From: Aspidiotus rigidus
Lineage: Eukaryota; Arthropoda; Insecta; Hemiptera; Diaspididae
Direction: 5' to 3'
NCBI GenBank assembly: GCA_035079385.1
Contig: JAVHKY010000026.1
Coordinates: 3,188,501-3,252,500, forward strand
DNA: 64,000 bases
Shown here: piece after piece, positions 22,470 to 36,164 of the stretch
How the letters are laid out: each line of letters opens with the position of its first letter
Position numbering within the stretch: position 1 is the stretch's first letter
Notes under the pieces: generated by a model
What the model was told of the DNA's origin: nothing
The model's input: the letters and a program-made list of their open reading frames with translations, nothing else
Database searches by the model: none
Translations under genes and position numbers: made by a program

Positions 22470-24002
22470 TTTATTTCTATTATCGAGCGTCCGCTATCAC
22501 TACAGTTTTTGCTAAATAATCTTGAGAAAAGCGCGAAGCTCGAAGATTTCCCTTCGTCGAAGGAGTGTGAAACGTAGCGCGAACGAAGCAAAAAAAAAAA
22601 AAAAAAGTCCCAAATCACTCGTCCGTCATTGACGGTATCACATCAGAAGTAGAAAACTGTAGCATTTGTCGAAAACGAAAAAAGAAAAAAGGGGGATATC
22701 GAATAATTAATACAATTCATTTAGAAAATAAAAAATTTCGAACGAAGCACTGTGGGAAAAAAATTTATCGAGTCCAAAACGAACGATGAAGTTTTTCGTA
22801 TTCTCCGAAAAACCGGTTGTGCGATATTAGTTTTGTTTCATGATACGTGATATAATAATGATAATCATTCGATACATTTAACAAAAGCATCCTGACGTAT
22901 ACTCGTGGAAAGAGAAGGTTGCCATGGCTGGTGGTGTGCAAATGAGCGTCGCTCTTTACTCTGGCCCTCTATACAGAGTTATTGTAAGAAAAGGGCTGTT
23001 GTAACAGCGTCGAGTAAGAGGGAGTCGCATTGAGGCAGGGGACCCGGCTGGTGAAAGTGAGAGTTCTTCGTACTCCTCTCTCGGATTTGTTCGTTAGTTT
23101 TTTCTGCTATTTTTTCTCTCTCTCTCTGGTTTTTTTCAAGCATTCTTTCTTCGCTCTTTCTTCGCCTCCTATTTATACGTTATTGGTCATAGAGACACCG
23201 CTCCGGCGTTTTTTCTATAAAGTAAATTATGTAACCGGAACACACTTTTAAAGTAAACCCAAATGACTAATGCTTTACCGACACAAATGTTCGCAGAAGA
23301 TATTCGTTCGAAAAACGGGGTAGGGTGTTAATGAAATCGTACGTATGTCCGATCTAGTTTGGGACGAATAAGGATGACATCGTTTGTGTTACTTTTGTGC
23401 TGGATTTTGCCGTCGGAAATTTCCGTTTTTACTGGTCTCCCTCCCCTCGAATTATAAGGAGGGAAGGGCTGTGGACTTGTAACTCTCCCTCATTATGATT
23501 TTGACATGGGTATGTCTTTGAGCTGGGGGACAGTCGAAATATTCATCATTTCTTTATGACGTCATCAATGACCTTGACCTACCTTGGAGAAATTTATGTG
23601 AGATTTTTTGTTACTTTTCAGAAATTTGGATGGGGTTTCTCGGTACTTTTCAGAAATGAGTGTGTTTCGGTATTTTTCGGAGGGTTTAATTATTCGCCTG
23701 GAAATTTAACGATTTCAGTTCCATGACTGAAAGTTTTCTGGCTGGATTGTATTCCTGCATTAGAGAAAAATAGTTAGACTGGGATTTAATTTGTTCTCGT
23801 TGTAATAATTAGAATTTATCGGGTAGGAACTTCTTTATTCCAGTTTCAGGTGCAAAGTTGGCCGATTCCAATCTTATGTGGAAGTTGTCACGCTGGAACT
23901 CCATTTATTTCAGGCTCATGTGGAATCTGCCGATTTTAGCTTTATGGAGAAGTTATTTATAATTAAGAAGTTGCTATTAATTGGGCCTTGTAGAGGAATT
24001 TA
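22470..24002. other. Upstream flank of gene A
   Basis: Contains the presumed 5' UTR and promoter of gene A. A possible 5' UTR acceptor (ACTGTAG) lies at about 22500. A clear TATA box or transcription start could not be assigned. No other gene was seen. Confidence 0.4.
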
Positions 24003-24400
24003 CCTAGCATGGTGGATACCAGGCTACTCGGGGCAAGCGCTCATTTACCCCGATTTCTTGAAGAGACCGACTAAGCTTGTCCCGCTCACGCCTCCACGCC
24101 TCACGCCCAAATAAGGTGTGCTCCCGCCCTTGGTTACAGTGCGAACACGTTGTCTGCTCAACTTCCCTCAACTTCTCGTGAACGTACTTGTTGAAGCAGT
24201 CATGGCCTCTTAACACCTGCGTCAGGTAAAAGTTCAGCTGACCATGGAGTCGGTCCATCCATTCATCAAGGTCGCGTATTAGCACACGGGTCGTCCACGT
24301 ACCCAACTCGCTCTGGGCAATTCGTACTTTCCATTTTACAAGAAAAGAGCGCCTGGCCCTCTGCTTGCCCCTCCCAAGGATTTAAGGGTGAAGAGATCGG
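24003..24400 (-). pseudogene. R1-like retrotransposon C-terminal fragment
   Basis: The minus frame reads WTTRVLIRDLDEWMDRLHGQ, then LNFYLTQVLRGHDCFNKYVH, then TTCSHCNQGREHTLF. This is the R1-type C-terminal zinc-like region after the reverse transcriptase. It is the same family as the fragment at 60474-61620 (LNFYLAQVLGGHGGFNKYFH). No RT core remains and flanking frames are broken. Confidence 0.75.
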
Positions 24401-25870
24401 TACAAACGAAAAACTCGACAGCATAATCCAGCAAGAACGTAGCACAAACGATTCAGCCCGTTTCCAGACCAAAAGTCGAAATGGAGACGGGTCACATGGC
24501 CACAACCCCCGTCCCACGGTTGAAGGGCATGGCCGCTCAATTTGGCACGGAAGATCTGGCGCGAGACTGAACTTGACGATGGATTCATTTTGGGGCGAAA
24601 GAAATTTTTTGGTCAGCTTCTGCGAATTGAAGGGGACGTATTCATAAGGATGAGTAATATCAAATTAGCATATGTTGGTTTTAACTTGATGTTAGGTTTT
24701 ATAAATTCTTTGTTGATAGACGCGTAAAGCTGAGGTATGTGAGACTATCTATCAAGAATAAATAGTATTACATTCAAGCTGCAGTAGCAGGCGCCGATCA
24801 TGAGATACCCGAGTTGCTGTGCACTTTTTTTGAGTACGAAAGGACTCCGTTGTGAGAAAAGGAAGGATTAAAAGTTTTGTATTGAAAAGAGACTTGGAAT
24901 GATCTAAGTAGCATACTTGTGAAATTAGTTTCTTCTGATAACGCCTGACAGTATGGTTCTCACTACCTAAGGGATTGAATTCTTACATAAATATGATATG
25001 AAATCGAAGTTCACTGCCCCTGTGCAATTCTCAAAGTAATTGGGCAGAAAGAGCAATGAGTAATTTTGGTGAGCGAGTTCAAATCCTTCCTAATGCCAAT
25101 GACCATCCGAACAGCGACCGCACAATTTCAATATTTTGAGACATTTTCGACACTCAAGTCCCGAAGTACGTCAAGGTCATGGATGACGTCAAAAAAGGGT
25201 CTCGTGTGATGCATGAAGTGATGGAGATTCCGACTATCCCCCAGCCCAAAGACATACAATTGTCAAAATTAAAATGGGGGAGCGTCATATGTCCACAATC
25301 ACTCCCTCCCTATGGTTGAAGCGAGTACAGTAGTATATGTTAGGCATATTATAATGAAGGCTAAACCTACAATATCAGCCTAGTATCAGTCTAGCATACT
25401 CTCTGGTTAGGCTTAACGCAATGAAGGCTAAGAATACAAGTTCCAAAGTGGCGAACGTCGAAATTTTTGACATGTTTCATATCTTTGCTTTGACCTCTCC
25501 GCCTACTTCCGGAATCGACGTCTATAAGTTACGCCATACGATCACACTATAATCTTGGAACTTGAAAGAATTTTCTTCAACCTTTCTCCTACCTAATTCC
25601 TAAATTCGCGTCCGTACGATTCTGACCTTCTCTTGCATACTAGCTTTATGCTAGGCTTAGACCTCTTCTATATTTTACAGCTTGGCTCTTGACATGTTTC
25701 ATATCTTTGCTCTGACTTCCTAGCCTAATTTCGAAATTTGCGCCCGTACGTCGGAACGAGCATGACCTTGGAGCTAAGAAGAATTCCCCTTCCTAATTCC
25801 TGGATTGCGTCCTTACGATTTTGACCTTTTCTCGTTAACTAGCTTTATACTAGGCTTTTATACTATACAC
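24401..25870. repeat. Low-complexity mosaic with two direct repeats
   Basis: Two direct copies starting GACATGTTTCATATCTTTGC at about 25469 and 25690 share CCTAATTCCT, CGTCCGTACGATT and ACTAGCTTTATGCTAGGCTT over roughly 200 bp. No gene was seen. Confidence 0.5.
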
Positions 25871-28110
25871 CAGTGTTTCTCAACCTTTCTTATATCGCGG
25901 CACATTATTCCATGAGATGATATTACTGTGGCACAGCATTTCCAGAACTCCAAAGTGTATCGAAAATTTTTGTGCGTTTTGACATTGTCATGTCTTTACA
26001 GATCTCCTCCTCCTAATTTTAGAATTTGTGGCCTACAAGATGGCTATATTGAGGTCTCATACTTCTTTCCCTGTGCTACGGTCACGAGAAACAAGAGCTT
26101 TGATCTTCCACCGGGACTCAAAACAATTTTCCCATAATATACGCAAAAGTGTCTGCATGCTTCCTACATTCACTGGAAACCCTCCGGGCTCTTCTAATTC
26201 CGAAATTTATTAAAAAAATATGAAATATAATCTGTATTTCTGGCCAAGTAACAGAAAGTTCTTGATTTTTATGACAGTGACTGCAGGTTTGGACTCAAGT
26301 TTAAGTAATTATAAATGGAACTGACATCATTCGAAAATTGGAACACATCGGTCAGATAGGGCTTATGATTACTTTTCCGAGTAATTTCATCAATAAAATA
26401 TTCAATTTAAATTTTTAAAAAATTAAAAATATCAATCAATAAAAAAATTGGAAAATAATTTCAAAAAAATGAATTTAATAAAAATATTAATAAATTAATA
26501 TAAAAGAAAATTATTAGTCAATATTTTGATTATAATTAAAATTAAAATAATTATTAATAAATAAATTATGAATTCAATTTATAATAATTAAATTAAATAC
26601 AAAATACACAATTAATTTATTTTATTTTATTTTGTATTCATGTATAATTCAAATAAATATTTTAATTCATTTTTTAATAAAATATTTTATTCAATTTTAT
26701 TTAAATTGGATTTTTAGATATCATTAATAAACTAATTATTTCATTATCTTCAAGTATTACTCTTATAATTCTTATAATTATAAAGAATATTAATTTTTAA
26801 ATTTGAAATTTAATTTTTAAATTCTTTTGAAAAGTTTGATTTTCGTAATTTATTATGAGTTTAATAGCGATTAGCTGTATTTTGAATTTCTATTTTTAAT
26901 TAATTTCGAATATTAATTATTATTAAAAATTTAATTTATTCAATTTATTTAATATTTCATTTTTTAAATATGAAAATTTTTTTAAATTAGATATTATTAA
27001 TAGAATTTTTTATTTTATAATTTATTATTAATAAATTATTTTGAAATAAAATAAAATCAGAGAAAATAATATATCGTCGGGGTATTCTATTTCAACCGAG
27101 ATATAATTCATTCATGAACATTACCATCAATAAATATCAAAATAGATTGTATCCCTAATCAATTGAATAGAATTACAGATTGAATTACAGTGGAAACTTT
27201 CTATAACGAATCTGAAGGGACCGCCAAAAAAATTCGTTATATAGAAATTTTATTTTTTCATTCTGTTTTACAGTAAATTTAAAGCACATACAGTATGTAA
27301 TGAGCAAAACTTAGTTTTCCTTACTTTTGTTACCTTTAGATGATAATAATCCCCACCGCCCTCGCTCAGTGTGTTTTTTATTGAACATGCAATGGGTTAA
27401 ATTTTTAATTTTTGTTAAATGTCGATATAAAAATGATTACAATCAAGAAAGAAGGGAAAAAAGTTGGTCAAATAACACGTTACCATTTTTCTTAGCCTCA
27501 TTTAGTGTCAAAAATACGCAATTTTTCTTCGAAATCTCGAAAAAAAATTCGTTATATAGAGTAAATTGTTCGTTATAAAGAGATTTTTTCATAGGTAAAA
27601 CTCGTTGAAGGGGGAGGGACCACGGAAAAATTCGTGAAATAGAGGAATTCGTTATATAGGAGTTCGTTATAGAGAGTTTCCACTGCACTGTATATAAATT
27701 CTTTCTGTTTAATTCTAATAATTCAACATCGAGGTAACAAATTTTTATTGAATCATCCTGTTATCCTTAAAGGTATTAATATTTCAATTATTTCAATTAA
27801 TTTTCCTAATTAAATCAATAAATTAAATTTAAAAATTTTTATTTGAACTAAGAATCAAAATTATTATTATTGTATAAAATTTTTAATTGTAAATTAAATG
27901 TATTATTTTACTTATGTTGATAAAATATTTTCAATTTATTTAGTTAAAGTAATAACATTAATTTGTCAAGTTATGTAAAAAAAAAAAAAATGACAATTCT
28001 TTTTTAGTTCATATTACGAGTATTTATGTTTCTGATAAAACTTTTGCAGCACACCTGAGGCGGGCTTGCGGCACAGTGATTTACCGCGGCACACCGGTTG
28101 AGAAACACTG
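25871..28110. mobile_element. Nonautonomous hAT-like element, copy 2, with nested MITE
   Basis: Inverted ends CAGTGTTTCTCAACC / GGTTGAGAAACACTG, in opposite orientation to copy 1. It has the same subterminal CGGCACA... and CCGCGGCACACCGG blocks and the same AT-rich core. The 8 bases on each side do not match, so the insertion is older or the ends were rearranged. It is longer than copy 1 largely because of a 498-bp insertion at 27188-27685. Confidence 0.88.
27188..27685. mobile_element. Pogo/Tigger-like MITE
   Basis: Inverted ends CAGTGGAAACTTTCTATAAC...GTTATAGAGAGTTTCCACTG with the repeated TTCGTTATA box typical of Tc1/mariner-pogo MITEs. A TA precedes the left end. CA follows the right end, so the expected TA duplication is imperfect. 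Copy 4 of the host element (about 60060-60110) lacks this insertion. Confidence 0.8.
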
Positions 28111-28209
28111 CATTAGATGACTGATATTTTATCCTCAATAAAATTACGGTTCATAGTATATTTATGCAAATTCAGATGAAATAAAAATACAATTCCCGCA
28201 TAAACTATA

Positions 28210-29065
28210 CTGCGCGAGCGCTTTCGGCGTGAGCCATTGACGAGCCGCATTAGACTTAGAGCTTTGTAAAATGGTGATATCTAAGAGGTTGATACATTTA
28301 TTATGTTCTTTTTCTCAAGTGAAAACGATACGTTGATGAAAATTATTTAAAAAATTAAAAAGATCGTCAAAAATTGACTATTTAATGATAAAATGACTGT
28401 CGATGACGTATATTTGGTCATGAAAAGTATGGAGTCTTGAAAATGTTGTTTAGTAAGATTAAGTAGCTCGTCCAGAACAATGTCAGCCAGCGTAGGAGAT
28501 AATGGACTCCCTAATGGTAAACCTTCAATTTGTGAGTAATGAGTTCCATTAAATTGGCAGTATCCTTTTCCCAAGCAATAATTGAGTTCTTCAAAGAATG
28601 GTTTTTTATCTGTACCGGTCCATAATTTTTTGATCACCCAGCGCTACTTGATAATTTGGATGGTGAGTGAGGCTGAAACTGAGGTGAAAAGAGACAGGTC
28701 ATCATCCAGTTGAGGGTCTGAAATCAGATTATGGAATATTCATATCATCATTGCGAATGTTTTGCAGAATGTTGGCGAGGAAACGAGATAATGAGGCAGT
28801 AGGTGCTTTAGTACAGAAAGTGACAGGACGTAGTGGGACTCCGGCTTTGTGAAGTTTGGGGAGCCCACAAAATTTAAGAGCTACACCATCGTAATGCGTG
28901 AAGTATTTTTTGATGGGGAGGTCTATGTATTTCTTTTCTAACATTGTGCGAAAAACTCGTTGCATTTGGTCTCGATTGTGGAAGTAGGATTGCGTTGTAA
29001 TTTTTTGTACGGGGACTTGTTTTCGAGCAGTTAAATCTTTGTAGTCATTCCAGTCCATCGTGAGC
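28210..29065 (-). pseudogene. Penelope-like element, reverse transcriptase fragment
   Basis: Minus-strand frames hold PLE RT blocks: MDWNDYKDL near 29058, LKFCGLPKLHKAGVPLRPVT, then after a frame break at about 28640-28730 YCQFNGTHYSQIEGLPLGSP and LSPTLADIVLDEL. The order and spacing match the fingers and primer-grip parts of PLE RT. The catalytic YxDD region and the GIY-YIG domain are missing. A hammerhead-like CGCCGAAAGCGCTCG lies downstream at 28248-28212, and a GACGAAACGTCGG motif abuts the 5' truncation at about 29070. Confidence 0.8.
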
Positions 29066-31878
29066 GACGAAACGTCGGTTTTTTAAATCATTTTGTTTCA
29101 AATAAAGTGATATTTAGAACCAGTTTCCTCTCAATTGTTCAATTATTAAAATATCACGCGTAAATCTCATTTTCGTTTGCTTGTCCTCTGTTGTACTCTC
29201 ACGCGGAGAGATTGGCTGAGGTCAAGGCGGGCAAACGTGCAAAAATTCTTCTAAGAGATGAATAATGTTGCCAAAGAAGCTCATCTTCTGCGTATGATTT
29301 GAGCGGGCAAATGTGCGGAAATCCTCGTTCTCTCAGACGATAGAGAGAATGTGACCGATAGCTCGTTTTCTATAGTGTGCTCCCAAGTAAGAATTCGACT
29401 GTACAGCCCCACGTATGTGCGAAAATCCTCCTTGTGCTAGAGGAGACAAGGTGAATTTACAGAGGTTCCTCTGCCATTGTGAACTCGGAAATCAGTTATT
29501 GAAAGGAGACAGTCCTCTTGTTCTTTATACTATTCGTTTCTATTTGTAAAAACTACTTCACTCCACCGATAATATAATATTAACCGGTGAGGGGCGAGAG
29601 GCGTCATATTCTTCTTAATGGTGCTCAACGTTCAAATTTTGTGACTAATAACTCATGTATGGGTTGAAAGTATCCATCATTTTTAAAAATGTCACGGCTT
29701 CTCTACTCGAGTCACTAGAACAACAACATAAAAAGGAAGGAGACTAACCTCTTCAAATGATCTTGTCGGAAGTTGATCTTATCAAAAATTACATGTTTTG
29801 AGCGACACACGGTTCACCTTCGGTTCGTTATGCTTTATACTCGACGGTGGGGACGAAGGAATTACGAAGAACCATTAAAACCAAGAGGACTATTGCTCGT
29901 ACGAATACGCATACACTTAGTCCATATATGCACGGAAGAAGTACCTATGATTTCGACATTTCAAAGTTTTGCTATGTCTTATCATTTTTGCATATATGAG
30001 GACGTTCGTCGTCTACCTTCGATTGAAAAAAAAAAGTATAATAATAAGAACCATGAACTAGAGTGTAAGGAGGTCAGTTACTAAAATTTGTACGAAACGG
30101 TTCTCATATTTACACTGATAGAAAGCTCTGAACAATGTGTCCATTGCGTAAGAAATAATGTCAGTTGCCACCTTATAGGTATGAGACTCGCCGATGACGT
30201 TACAATATTATTATCGCGAGGTACTGTAAAATTGCGATAGTAACATCCGTCACTCGTTTTACATCATTTTGTTTAGTCTTTTAATTTAAAATAATTTACG
30301 TCCCTCGTAAATTGGAACTGCGTACCTGAGTTTACCCTTCGAAGTCTCATTACTGTTGTTACACACTTACCTATACTGCACTACGTATGTATTGTACACT
30401 CCGCTGTCAATTGTGTATGAACGATTGTTCGGCGCCGAGTAGATCGAAGTTTTCAGTAATTTGAGTTCGATATTCTTCATTTTTGGTGCCAGCAGCGAGT
30501 ACGGTATTCTCCAGCGACCTTTCTGCAACAATGGTTCGCCCTCAATCGAATATACGATCACTGTACACAATGATAATCAATCATATCGGCGTCTAATGAG
30601 CTGCTAGACGCTATGTCCAGAAGTGGAAAAAATGTTTTTACAAAGACGAACAAATAAAGGATCCCACTTGGCATACAAATCAATAAAAATAGGCTGAATA
30701 CACAGTGACAAGTGTACCTAAGAACTCTTGTAGCTCTTACTCTCTCTGTCTCGCACTCCATCTTTCTCCTTCTTTCAAAATTCGTAAGATGTGTCGTAAT
30801 AAAGTCAAGGCGATAACTTATACGGTACGAGTGATAATTAAAAAATGGAAATTATTGTTCTTTCGTGTACACATGCGAAAATAAAAGATGAAATCGACTA
30901 ACTTTGACAGCCGGGCGAACGCGACATCGATAAATAAACTACCAATCGTATTTTGTCCCGACGACGTCGACGTCTCCCGAAGATATTATATTAGAAGGTC
31001 TTTCTGTTTTATAGGTTGATCCTAAGAATTATTATATTCACAAGCGAGAAATGAGCGTAATCGTATCGATTATCTCAATCATAAAAGCCAATAAAGTCTA
31101 TGAGCATTAATACGTACACAATTACCACCTTTTAATTCTTAAAAAAAAAAAAAAAATCATAATCCATGACAAACGTATCATTCTACTCGTGTATTTATTT
31201 TTTTTTGTATCAACTTCCCGCTTACGTTGTTTAGCACGTTTTAGTCTGTATTGCAGCAATACACATGTACTTCGTCCATTCCACACAATCTTATTCTTTT
31301 ATTTCTGCATTCAACGCTATAATGAATGGCCTACAATTTGTAATCGAAATTTTCTTGTTAGTGCAAATAAGCCAATGTGTGTCAATACGAGCTACATTCG
31401 TAGTAAGTTGATAATCTTTTAACAATGAGAATATATAAACAGTGTATTACATAAAATACACTCCAGTCGAGGCGAAAGACACACTACTCTGTATAGCGTG
31501 ACGCTACAATCAATATGCTGGGTTCCATGAACAGAACACTGAAAAAAAAAAAAAAATTATGGCCAGTCATTCGTACACGCGACACTCATCAGTAAATAGA
31601 ACTGTCACGTAAAGAAATATCATTCAAAGTTCGGGTCATGGAGGGGACGTCATTTTGGAGACTGCAATGTTTCGAGGTGTGGATACATCGAGGAACTGTG
31701 GATCTGCGATGAAGTTTCTCTGGATGATCTAAAAAAAATGGATTTCTTAATTACTGATAAGTTGGAAACTACGTTTTGATTATCTGGAAGTCTCTTACTC
31801 CCAGAATCAATACGTTTTTGCAATTTACGGTTATCCATAATTAAGAAGGATACTCAAAGAAGTGAAGGAAATAATTTT
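29066..31878. other. Low-repeat region without convincing gene
   Basis: Sequence composition looks unique rather than repetitive. One weak exon candidate on the minus strand is listed separately. No RNA gene or transposon ends were seen. Confidence 0.45.
30371..30522 (-). CDS. Candidate exon, product unrecognised
   Basis: Bounded by acceptor TTGTTGCAG and donor TATAG|GTAAGTGTG, with one fully open frame of 50 codons (begins KGRWRIPYSLLAP, ends YNTYVVQYR). Codon use looks coding-like. No family was recognised, and no partner exon with a matching phase was identified. It could equally be a noncoding 5' exon or chance. Confidence 0.2.
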
Positions 31879-32017
31879 TGACATGTTCCATGTCTTTTCT
31901 CACGCCAGACCCCGATTTTGAAACTCGCGAGTACACCCCCCCCCCCCCCCCCCCCCCCGTCAAGAGAAATCTCTACCCAGTGGGTGATTCAGAAATTCGC
32001 GAGTACACCCCGCGTAA

Positions 32018-32124
32018 TAATAATAATCAATAATAAATAAATAAATAAATAAATAATTAAATATAATTAAATAATTAAATAAATAAATAATTAAATATAA
32101 TTAAATAATTAAATAAATAAATAA

Positions 32125-32158
<34 letters not shown>

Positions 32159-32258
32159 AAATAATTAAATAATTAAATAAATAAATAATATAATAAATAA
32201 ATAAATAAATAAATAATTAAATAATTAAATAATTAAATAAATAAATAAATAAATAAAT
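32018..32258. repeat. AATA microsatellite
   Basis: Imperfect (AAAT)n with AATT interruptions. Similar tracts lie at 33226-33440 and 33945-34047. Confidence 0.9.
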
Positions 32259-32945
32259 AGTCGAAATTTTTCTAAGTCCCCCTTCTATCATATATAGCTC
32301 GAGAGTCGAAATTTTTCCAAGTCCCTATCATATATGGCTGGAGAGTCGAAATTTTTCTAAGTCCCTCTCCTATCATATATGGCTCGAGAGTCAAAATTTT
32401 TCTGAGTCCCTCTCCTATCATATATGGCTCGAGAGTCGAAATTTTTACAAGTCCCCCTTCTATCATATATGGCTTGAGAGTCGAAATTTTTCTAAGTCCC
32501 TCTCCTATCATATATGGCTCGAGAGTCGAAATTTTTCTAAGTCCCTCTCCTATCATATATGGCTCGAGAGTCGAAATTTTTCTAAGTCCCCCTTGTATCA
32601 TATATGGCTCGAGAGTCGAAATTCTTCCAAGTCCCTCTCCTATCATATATGGCTTGAGAGTCGAAATTTTTCCAAGTCCCTATCATATATGGCTTGAGAG
32701 TCGAAATTTTTCTAAGTCCCTCTCCTATCATATATGGCTCGAGAGTCGAAATTTTTCTAAGTCCCCCTTGTATCATATATGGCTCGAGAGTCGAAATTCT
32801 TCCAAGTCCCTCTCCTATCATATATGGCTTGAGAGTCGAAATTTTTCTAAGTCCCCCTTGTATCATATATGGCTCGAGAGTCGAAATTCTTCCAAGTCCC
32901 TCTCCTATCATATATGGCTGGATAGTCGAAATTTTTCCAAGTCCC
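32258..32945. repeat. 45-bp tandem array (about 15 copies)
   Basis: The unit reads GTCGAAATTTTTCTAAGTCC then CTCTCCTATCATATATGGCT then CGAGA. Variants include CCCTTGTATC and shortened units. Since 45 is divisible by three, several frames on both strands stay open for 120-220 codons. They are not genes. Single and short arrays of the same unit recur at 36700-43000 and in gene B intron 4. Confidence 0.92.
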
Positions 32946-33946
32946 CTAGACTTGAATTGTCTCATACCATTCCAATACAACAGCGAGACAGGGGGCGAAC
33001 GAGCGGAGCGAGTTCGCGCTACCTCATATTTCTCAAAAAAGACTGGAATTTTCTCATACCATTCCAATACAACAACGAGATCACTCATTCGCCCCACCGA
33101 AAGTTGATACCTCAAAATATAGAACACCCATAATTACCTCAAAATATTTCTCATACAAGACTTATACGACGCCAAGATAGGTAAAGGGGTAAACGAATAA
33201 TATCTCACGAACACTTGACCTAGTAGAAGAATTAATAATAAATAAATAAATGAATAAATAAATAAATAAATAGATAAATAAATAAATAGATAAATAAATA
33301 AATAAATAGATGAATAAATAAATAAATAAATAATATTGAATAATTAAATAATTAAATAATAAAATAATTGAATAATTAAATAATTAAACAATTAATTAAA
33401 TAAATAAATAATTAAATAATTAAATAATTAAATAAATAAAGGCTGAATAGTCGAAATTTTTCCAAGTCCCCTAGACTTGAATTGTCTCACACCATTCCAA
33501 TACAACAGCGAGACAGGGGGAGAACGAGCGGAGCGAGTTCGCGCTACCTCATATTTCTCATAGAAGACTTATTCGACGTCAAGATAGGTAAAGTTTTCCA
33601 AGTCCCTCTTCCTATCATATATGGCTGGATAGTCGAAATTTTTCCAAGTCCCCTAGACTTGAATTGTCTCATACCATTCCAATACAACAGCGAGACAGGG
33701 GGCGAACGAGCGGAGCGAGTTCGCGCTACCTCATATTTCTCAAAAAAGACTTGAATTTTCTCATACCATTCCAATACAACAGCGAGATCGCTCGTTCGCT
33801 CCACCGAAAGTTGATACCTCAAAATATAGAACACCCATAATTACCTCAAAATATTTCTCATACAAGACTTATACGACGCCAAGATAGGTAAAGGGGTAAA
33901 CGAATAATATCTCACGAACACTTGACCTAGTACAAGAATTAATAAG

Positions 33947-33977
<31 letters not shown>

Positions 33978-36164
33978 ATTCAATAATTAAATAATTAAAT
34001 AATTGAATAATTAAATAATTGAATAATTAAATAATTAAATAAATAAAGGCTGGATAGTCGAAATTTTTCCAACTCCCCTAGACTTGAATTGTCACATACC
34101 ATTCCAATACAACAGCGAGACAGGGGGCGAACGAGCGGAGCGAGTTCGCGCTACCTCGTATTTCTCATAGAAGACTTATACGACGGCAAGATAGGTAAGG
34201 GGTAAACGAATTTCTTAAATTACGCTCTTTGGACAGGTAATAGGGTGGGATTGAAAGATGATCGATGCCGCCTGTGCACTGACCACACTTCTTCGCATTC
34301 TGATTTCTCTACGCTTCGTACCAGCGATCGTTTTTCTCAAAACGCGTTTTTTCGAGATACGCCCTTCTTGATAAGAAGGCTTCAATTAAATAATTAAATA
34401 ATTTAAATAATTAAATAATTAGTCCGAGAGTCTGTGCGTCCGTGCAAGCGTGCGTCCGTGCACATCTCTACCCCGTGGGTGATTCAGAAATTTGCGAGTA
34501 CACCCCGTATGCTTAAATAATTAAATAAATAAATAATCAAATAACCGCGAGTTCGCCTCACGAAAGGTGATACCTCAAAATATTTCTCATAAAGGCGATA
34601 CCTCATATTTCTCATAGAAGACTTGAATTTTCTCACACCATTCCAATAGAACAGCGAGACAGGGGGCGAACGGTGATACCTCAAAATATACAAAAGGTCG
34701 CTCCGCTCGTTCGCCCCACGAAAGGTGATACCTCAAAATATTTCTCATATAAATGCGACACCTCATATTTCTCATAGGAGACTTGAATTCTCTTTCGGCA
34801 TTTCTCTTATAAGCTTCTACATTTTTGTACGTAATGTGTGACAAATCACGACGACCAACGATTTTAATTTACATTTCCTTGGAAATGAACGACATCAAGA
34901 CGGAGACAGTATTCTTCTAAAAATATCATTGCAATAAAAAACTTTATTGCAGTTCTTACAATATTTTATTAATCAGCGACATTTTGGAGCATTAGTTGAA
35001 TCCGAGAAGCCAAATGTGATCGGTGGTACAGGAAGCTATCGAGGCTCGATTGATGGGCGATGATTCTTTCCGGAAATGTCCATTTGTGAAAATGTGAGAG
35101 AATTGGATGGCTTCGAAGTATTCTGGACATAAACGTTGTTTTCTTACAAATTGGTTCCTGGCTTCGGTCGATAAGCTGAGGAATTTTCGACAGCAATACA
35201 AAGTTTGCGCGTTGTCGCCATAGAAGTAGCATTCGCGTTTCCTTTCGTTTGAATTTGATGCAGTCATAATGCCTCCATTACTATACAAATTCTTGCATCC
35301 TTCGGAATCTGCAGCACACTCGCGACCGGGTCTTCATAAGTGATGAGACTCTCGCGCAGATTAAACAACTCCGTGGATCCTTCATTGACAGCGTTCACCG
35401 GCACTGGTGTCACCAAGAAATTACGCACCCGCGAGTTCACCCCACGAAAGGTGATACCTCAAAAAAGCCTTCGCAGCGCGAAAGCAAAACCGACTTTTGT
35501 ATCTTATTTTTGTACATCTCTATTTCTTTTAGTTTCCATTTTGTTCATTATTGGCTGGCCTACATTATATTTCACTTATAGTCGTTTTCGTTAATAACGA
35601 CAATAATGACGTCGTTTTCCGATAGAAATTCATTTTCAAAACTTGCCAACCATTATTTTTTATTCAATCTCGTGTACTGATAATACACAACTTACAACCC
35701 CCTCCCCTTCTGAGAAAGAAACACTTTTCGCGCACAAGTCAGTAACACTCGTCATTTTCCATAGCAACATTCATTCCTTTAACGCCGGATGGTTAACGAA
35801 CTGACGTTCAACTTACCCCGCTCCGAATTTTTCTAAATTAAAATCGAAAAATCTCTAATTCTATCAATCCGATTATCAAAAAAATAACCCTATTCCATAC
35901 AGCAAATATAAAACTTCAATTATTCTCAATTTCATATAAATCGACCCAATACCAACCGAGAATACAAGACTTATACGACGCCAAGATAGGTAAGGGGGTA
36001 AACGAATAATATCTCACGAACACTTGACCTAGTAGAAGCCTAGACTAAAATATTTCAAGATGACTGATAAAATATAAAAGACATGGAACATGATCTTCAT
36101 TTATTTGGCTATGCCAGAAAATTTCTTCAATAAATGATGTACCTAGTCTTTTTGATGCATGAGT

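Larger units (their letters stand above)
31879..36110. repeat. Expanded GACATG-family repeat block
   Basis: Starts GACATGTTCCATGTCTTTT at 31879 and ends with AAAAGACATGGAACATG near 36095, the same ends as the copy at 4443-5478. Inside are a C run (about 31937-31959), several AATA microsatellites, a 45-bp tandem array and repeated CGAACGAGCGGAGCGAGTTC and GGTAAACGAATAATATCTCA segments. It has grown about fourfold relative to the first copy. The stretch 34800-35950 is unlike the rest, with unrecognised unique sequence. Confidence 0.65.

Noticed and set aside
32272..33133. Long open frames (up to 219 codons) on both strands
   Set aside because: They are produced by the 45-bp tandem array, whose period is a multiple of three. 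The translations are simple repeats in all open frames.
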